Below the pieces are notes generated by a model. The model made no database searches. It saw nothing but the letters and a program-made list of their open reading frames with translations, and was not told where the DNA came from. The translations under genes were made by a program, and so were the position numbers. Below, piece after piece: positions 58,340 to 64,000 of a stretch of DNA of 64,000 bases. Position 1 is the first letter of the stretch; each line of letters begins with the position of its first letter. Source of the stretch: Ziziphus jujuba (lineage: Eukaryota; Streptophyta; Magnoliopsida; Rosales; Rhamnaceae); contig NC_083386.1 of the NCBI RefSeq assembly GCF_031755915.1, positions 18,213,001 through 18,277,000 on the forward strand, in the 5' to 3' direction.

Positions 58340-60785
58340 TGTCAGGATCCATCCAAAATCTCTTATCAGAATCCTAGATAAGCTTTTATCCTAAGGAAAC
58401 CCTACCGTACCTTTCAACGGAAAATCCAGTAACATCTCCCCTAGGGGTTGGACATGCCCCAAAATTTTCTCTATATAGAAAACACACTTCTAAAAGCACC
58501 ACCTTATTCCTCCCGCCTTACTATAAATAATTACCACAAATTTCAGCACTTCAAATAGCAAATAGAAAATAAGTGCAATATTAATTAAATAAATATCCAA
58601 CACAGTATACAGAGCATCATAGGGTTACAATTAAGTATAAAATAATACAACATAGGATAGAGAGAAATATTATAATATAGAAATAAAAGAAAGAAAAAGA
58701 CTTCTTGGACTTTGAAAATGAACAAAGATGTTGAGCTGGCCCGCAAACAATCAACGCTTACCAATCTAGGCCTAAGGGAATGGATTTAAAAATGTGATAT
58801 GCTAATCATCCCAATGAGTGACCCTAACTACTACATAATTAACGACAATATAACAATATAAAATAAACTTGACAGATTAATAATAAATAAATAATAGTAA
58901 ATAAGTAAAATTTACATTTTCTCTCAAAACCCTTACAATTTCACTCAAATTGAAAGGTTCCCCTTTCAAAATAATTTTTACAAAACCCACCATTTTTATA
59001 CCCCAAAATCAAGGAAATAATTAAGTAAATAAAATGCAAATAAAATATAATAAATTTAAATTTGTATTAGGGAAACTTGGTATAAAAGCAAATTAATTTC
59101 AATATAAAATTTTAATTTAGTAAACCAATTAAATAATAAAAGAAATGTTTAATTAGTTCAAAACATCCATTGAAATAAGTTATAGAATATAATAAGATTT
59201 ATTTAGAAATACTAATCAAATTAATTAATAAAAAATGATAAAACATTAATTTAAAATAAATAATAAAAATGTTATTACATACATTTTTTATTTAAATACA
59301 TTTTATTGTTTTGAAAATCATTTCATGAAACAACTTGACGCATCACATCATATATTAGTGATGCCAAGCAGTATTTAGTATCTCAAATACCACTCTGACA
59401 GTGAGGCTAAAGAAAGAAACATGTAAACGATCGCCTTGACATCCCAATGGCATTGATGCTTATAACAATCATCCTGAACATGGAAGGGGGTAGCTTATGC
59501 TCACTGTATAATACTTGTCAACTTTCAAGTCCACGGCATCCCACAGAATGACTATACAAACTTATGCGCTTAACAACATATAACAATTATAGTATAGAAC
59601 ATCAATACTGTATGATGTATCTAAAACCATAAATCATGTATCTTAGAAATACCAAAATTTAATGAAAACAACAGGTTTAGTACATCACTTAAACCCATAA
59701 AATTTCACCTTTACTTTTAGTCCATCATCATAAATCCAATAATACAAATATGCCAATTTTTCAGCAACATAAAATCAAATCCACAAATGTTTAAATTGCA
59801 TGAATACATTTTGAACTCCATAATTTAATACAAATATTTTTCTAAATTCATAAAATTTATTTATACAAAACATTATTTAAAATCACATGAAAATTCATAT
59901 ATATATATATAAATATATATATATTTATATTTAAATTCACATGAAAACTTTTTAATTTGCCCAATAATTCAACAATAAAATTTAACGTTTACGTAACAAA
60001 ATTTAAATCCATAATATCTTAAAAATCAAAATATAATTTGTGATGCAACATATATTTTTATTTCATCTTAATTTGGCATCATAAATTCAAATAGGAATTT
60101 TCTTAAAAATCAAACACATATAACTTATTTTTTTAAAATTCAATTAACACAATATATATATATATATATATATTTTAACAACCCAAAAAATAGTTTTGAA
60201 GGAGGATCACTCACCTCAAGTGCATGAATCAATCAAGATCCTCCACAGGATTGGTCCCAAGATTCACAAGTGCTCCTAAAATATCAATATCACACAAGAT
60301 CGATTAAAATAATATTTTAATCAGGTATGATATACATGGGTATCTAGGGAAGCTGACACGAACATTGTTCAAAATATACAAATGATATCAAAACGAAGCT
60401 TGTAACATGAGGATTACATATTGGGTCTTACCTCTCAAACATCGGACCTATGGTGGTCAAAACCTAACCAGGAAGGATTGGAAATAAATGTCCTAAAATC
60501 TTCCAATCAGTTGAGATTTAGAGGAAGAGGACCTCAAATTTGGGTTTAGAAAGGTCAAATTAGTGGAAAAGGTTGGTGTCGTCAGAAACTTGTAGGAACT
60601 AAGATTTCTAGTAAGCCACTGTGGTCATCAAAAAACGCCTCCACCGCTGTCGCGTCCGATTGCCACTGGCCATGAAAATTTGTGGGGAGTTAGATCGAAA
60701 GGTGGGAAACTCAATGGTATGGGCAGTGTCAAAAAAGAAGTGGCCAAAATGGGAGAAATTTTCAGTTTCAAAGACTGGTGTGCTA
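58340..60785 (-). mobile_element. Tekay-like LTR copy F, 5' end missing
   Basis: It begins TGTCAGGATCCATCC (LTR 3' terminus inverted) and follows copy B block by block: the conserved block at 59330-59630, the TA-rich tail with a TA run at 60152-60172, and the 'gaggatcactcacctcaag' and 'gatcctccacaggatt' segments near 60205-60255. It breaks off near 60785 before the TGTAACA end. Confidence 0.75.
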
Positions 60786-61089
60786 AATTCAATATCAAAA
60801 ATTATTTCACTTCATTGACCCATCATTAGGTTAATGGCTAAGTCAAGGTAATACATCGACTAATCAAGCTCAATCGACCAAGCTAAAAGAAAAGAAATCT
60901 TTATGGTTGGAAGAGTTACCTCAAGCATAATAGGCTTACGGCACTATACTTTAATCAACAACTAATGAAAACCCTTTCTCCTTTACCTTTGTACTATAAG
61001 TTTTAGTGCTAGTAGAGGTAGGTTTACCAAGTTACAAGTGTTAGGTTTCAAAGAATCCCATAATGAGGATAAGGTTCAGGAGAATTTAA

Positions 61090-61390
61090 ATGGTCTTGAA
61101 GAAAAACAATGTGATACATACCTATGAAATATAGCAACACAACAAAGAAAATTAAGGTTTTATAACTCCAAAGTGAAAAGGTGTTTATAGTAGGTGATCT
61201 TGTGTTACAAAGGATAATGCCTAACGTAAAAGATCTAAATCAAAGGGTGTTGGACCTAATTAGGAGGGTCTGTATAAAATAATCAAGGTTATTCCACCAG
61301 CTACTCACCACTTGGAAGCTTTAAACAGATAGGCCATCATACATTCATGGATTGCATAGCACTTGATCATATATCACTAGTAGTTTTCAT
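61090..61390 (+). pseudogene. Tat-type integrase C-terminus remnant
   Basis: After a frameshift, the plus strand reads LEEKQC...QQRKLRFYNSKVK, VGDLVLQRIMPNVKD and, later, HLEALNR...IIHSWIA. Tat-lineage integrases end with a similar order: R-x-Y(N)SKV, (V/P)GDLVLR(K/R), then a final L-x-G-x-x-(I/L)-x-x-x-WN-x-x-HL segment. Several stops and one frameshift are present. This is the only pol part seen of the element. Confidence 0.65.
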
Positions 61391-61529
61391 GTATGTTATA
61401 ATAATAAAATAGTTTTTTTTTTTAATGTTTATTTATAGTTTTTAGCATATAGTTTTGGACAACTATCTTCCTTGCTTTCCACCAACAATACAAGGGATCT
61501 TCATGCTTTCTTAATCCATCGTACCCTAT

Positions 61530-61690
61530 TAACTTCTATATGCTTATTGCAAGCTCGTTTGTGGCACTTGGTTTATCGCTAAACCCTAAACAAAATAAAC
61601 ATGCTTATTGCAAGTCCATTTGTGGCACTTAGCTTATCACCATTTGTGACACTCAACTTGTTGTTAAACCCTAAATAAGGGAATAATGCT
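61530..61690 (+). repeat. Repeated 3' region with AAACCCTAA boxes
   Basis: 'tgcttattgcaag' followed by 'gtttgtggcactt' (or 'atttgtggcactt') occurs at about 61540 and 61601; 'taaaccctaaa' occurs at about 61582 and 61662. Spacing is 60-80 bases. Such 'gtggcact...taaaccct' repeats lie between pol and the 3' LTR in Tat-type elements as I recall them. Confidence 0.55.
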
Positions 61691-61859
61691 TATTATTAAC
61701 TCATAATAATTTTTTTCTTTACTATTAACCACATAATATCAAACAAAACAGCAAACAAGAGAGTGAGTTTATCAAACAAAATCCAATTGAAGCAACATAA
61801 TGAGAGCAAAGCTTTCAACATCTAATTTCAAAGGTAAACCATTTATTAATAAAAGCATT

Positions 61860-62850
61860 AAGCATTATAACAAATCATTTGTTCACATTCCAGTACCTCA
61901 AATGAAAATATATAACAATACAATGCTACTATAAAAAAAAAAGTAAAAATAAAAAATAGACAGGCAACTCCAACATTTTTAAAGATAAAGGAAGAGCAGA
62001 TAGCAATCAATTCCTTGGAAGGCCCTTCTATCTTATGACCCAAGCCATACAATAAACCTAGCCAGTCAAACATCAGTATACCACCTTTCTTATTATCCCC
62101 TACCTCCCTAAGTAGTGAATTATAAGGGGAGCCACACCATACTCCCCAAGCACTTTAAAAATAAATAAATAAATATAGGAAAAAGGAAAAACCTTAAAAG
62201 CAAATAGGTATATAATGATAGTAAACATGTAATCATCCACGATAGTCAAAATAATAAGTTTTGATATTACAAATCTATGACCTAGATGTCTAGAATAGGA
62301 TATATCTAAGGTTAAAAGTACAACACAAAAATACAAAGAAAAAACATCCAAGATTATATGCTAAATTAAGACTAAAATAGAAAGAAATTTGAGATAAGTT
62401 CATCATCCTTCAGTGGTGACATTCTGGCTAGTCAAAGTTTTCGAGCTCAACAAAGTCAAAAAAGGACTCCTTTAAGAATTCAGGTAGGGTGAAGATGAGA
62501 TCAAGAGCTATAAGAAAAAAAAAAAAAAAAAAGTAGGAATACCGACCAAAGTAAAAAGGCATTCTTCAGATAAAAGTAAGTTGAGGCTGTGATCTAGCCA
62601 AGGAGATTGGATTACTTGAGCAAGGCGAGTTTGCACCTAATGGATAATCTCAAAGCTCCAAGGAGGAGTATTTGAGCTAAGAAAATGGCATAGCCGTGAG
62701 GAAAAATCATAAAAGAAAACAAATAAAAGTGAAGCACATATGATGAATAATAATATAAGGCCAAGTCAAGAAGGGTAGTGTAATAGAAACTTACAAGTAG
62801 TGAGGGATTCGAAAATAATGGGAAAGAAGAGGCTTGAGTCTCTGAGGTCA
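61860..62850. other. No clear gene; part of Tat-like 3' region
   Basis: Short minus-strand frames rich in F, Y and L (61858-62073, 62100-62351, 62612-62851) have no recognised domain. A poly-A run lies at 62515-62533. Confidence 0.35.
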
Positions 62851-63200
62851 ATAGGGTCTCTCTGAAAAATACCTAGTGAAGAAACCAATTAGGACCATGG
62901 ATTGAGGAAGGAATTCTAACACATGACTTTTGAAGGAAAGAAAAAATAGAATCCCACAGTATGCCGGCCAATTCGACGATTGCCATGAACTCAATGATAG
63001 AAGGATCAGAGAGTTCATGAAGCTTCTATAGAAAGTAGATGCCAATCAACATGGCCAACTATTAGAAGGCAACTGCTAAGGGGCTAAATCTAGACTAGAA
63101 AGGAGGTGGCAAACCAAACTTTAGTGACTCTAAGTATACTACAAAGAATCCAGAAAGAGGATAACTGACAATATTGCCCATGATGGAACTAATAAAATAA
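62850..63200 (-). pseudogene. Antisense extra ORF remnant (gypsy-type transposon domain)
   Basis: The minus strand reads YPLSGFFVVYLESLKFGLPPPF near 63170-63110, then LAMLIGIYFL and DPSIIEFMAIVELAGI at about 63020-62965. This resembles the Pfam 'putative gypsy type transposon' pattern with YE-x-x-(L/F)-x-x-GLR(F/L)P(L)-x-x-F followed by a hydrophobic N-x-W-x-x-L-x-(A/G)F segment. Several stops interrupt it. It lies antisense and downstream of a Tat-type integrase remnant, where Tat elements are known to carry an extra antisense ORF of unknown function. Confidence 0.5.
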
Positions 63201-63738
63201 TTGTTCCGGGGGGTGTAAAAGGAAGATTGAATATCCTTCGCCTTCTACTAAATGATAATGGAGGAAAAGATTGCCTATGAAAAAAGCAAATGAACTTTCC
63301 TACAAGGCCCCTTTGTAACTGACTAAGCCTTCACGATGGAGCCAAAAAAGCATCCATTACCTCAAAAGAGTCGGCAGGAGTTCTAACTCACGATCTCACT
63401 CAAGAAAGTCTTTTTGATCAATATCATTGCTATTTTACGAGTTGGTAACCTCAAATACGTAACCCATTTTAAGCAAAAGACTCCTTAAATACTCGAAAGG
63501 TTAGAAAAGCAAGAGTTATGGATCGTTGTGTCCTAAAGATGGCTAGAGATGCAAGGAAAATCCGGATTGGCGTGAAGACGAACCGAAGATATAATGCACT
63601 ATATAGATGAATTATGGCTCACAGGAAGTGTGCATGCTGAGGTGGAGCAATCTAGGGTCTTGATGAATAAACCAATGATATCCCTTCACCTAGAGGCTAG
63701 TGATACAAGCTAGCCCAACCCGAGCTAGTAACAAGCTC

Positions 63739-63750
63739 AAAAGGGGGAAG
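63739..63750 (+). other. Candidate polypurine tract of Tat-like element
   Basis: AAAAGGGGGAAG precedes a possible LTR start near 63754 ('tagtagcctaaggaaaac'). Position, downstream of the antisense ORF remnant, fits. The LTR cannot be verified within the window. Confidence 0.4.
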
Positions 63751-63981
63751 ACATTAGTAGCCTAAGGAAAACACACTATTTTCCCATACATTTCATAATA
63801 CAACAGGTCAAGATGAGAGTAGGGGTTGGCAATGGCCATTCATGCAAGATAAGATGTGCCATAATGAAAGGGGATTTTAGGTTTGAAGTAATTAGTAGCA
63901 CATAAAAAGGAGAAAAGATAGGATAGGATAGAGCTTAAGAAGAGGACAGTTATCAAAAACTGATTAGAGAGAGGAAGAGCC

Positions 63982-63993
63982 TATATATATATA
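63982..63993 (+). promoter_or_regulatory. Candidate TATA box in putative 3' LTR
   Basis: 'tatatatatata' follows a purine-rich stretch with 'agagagaggaagagcc' and lies about 230 bases after the putative LTR start. Only sequence pattern and position support it; TA runs are common in this window. Confidence 0.3.
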
Positions 63994-64000
63994 AGCATAT

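Noticed and set aside
61582..61675. TAAACCCTAAA boxes as interstitial telomere
   Set aside because: Only two isolated motifs 80 bases apart inside a retroelement 3' region; no tandem array.

Overview
The window looks like TE-packed nuclear heterochromatin of a flowering plant, probably a eudicot. It is mostly AT-rich, and I recognise no intact host gene. The only long intact reading frame is the pol region of a Ty1/copia retrotransposon. The coding remnants come from copia, several Ty3/gypsy lineages, a hAT transposon and a LINE-type RNase H. All reading was by eye; lineage names rest on remembered family motifs and no search was run.

Layout. (1) 1-11.7 kb: microsatellites, fragments of a chromovirus family with about 3.5 kb LTRs starting TGTAACACCC (called Tekay-like because a chromodomain remnant sits beside one LTR), and a clean solo LTR of a second family (CRM-like) at 9787-10896. 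(2) 11.7-18.7 kb: a decayed gypsy gag, then a Tekay-like LTR (copy C) split by a deleted CRM-like element (12978-16445, TSD GAACA). (3) 18.7-53 kb: a nest. Tekay-like LTR copy D (18680-52976) is split by a CRM-like element X (19933-46903, TSD AGTGG) and by a second CRM-like element W (47044-52680). X itself carries an Athila-like 3' half (about 20796-25765), a nearly intact copia element (28286-34486), a CRM-like element Y with inverted LTR ends (36978-41652) and a 4.5 kb hAT transposon (42385-46881, TSD AAGTCGAC). (4) 53-54.6 kb: Tekay-like LTR copy E in the opposite orientation, making an inverted repeat with D. (5) 54.6-64 kb: low-copy sequence, a GC-rich LTR-like block with a primer-binding site (55575-56532), another Tekay-like LTR (F, 58340-about 60785), and remnants matching a Tat-type element: integrase C-terminus, a repeated 3' region with AAACCCTAA boxes, an antisense extra ORF and possibly the start of its 3' LTR.

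How the parts relate. These are not cooperating genes but layers of insertion. Target-site duplications give the order: D before X and W; X before copia, Y and hAT. The youngest datable element is the copia one: its two LTRs differ at about 34 of about 1005 aligned positions by eye. Most stop codons I examined in old coding regions are C-to-T or G-to-A changes of CAA, CAG or TGG, as expected for methylated, silenced repeats. The most unusual observations are the inverted-LTR element Y, an LTR-encoded protein tail (core GPITRAQAKRFK) recognisable in every CRM-like copy including the solo LTR, a shared YFDD-to-YFDN change in W and Y, and an antisense RNase H fragment inside the hAT transposon. 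I saw no convincing new multi-gene system.
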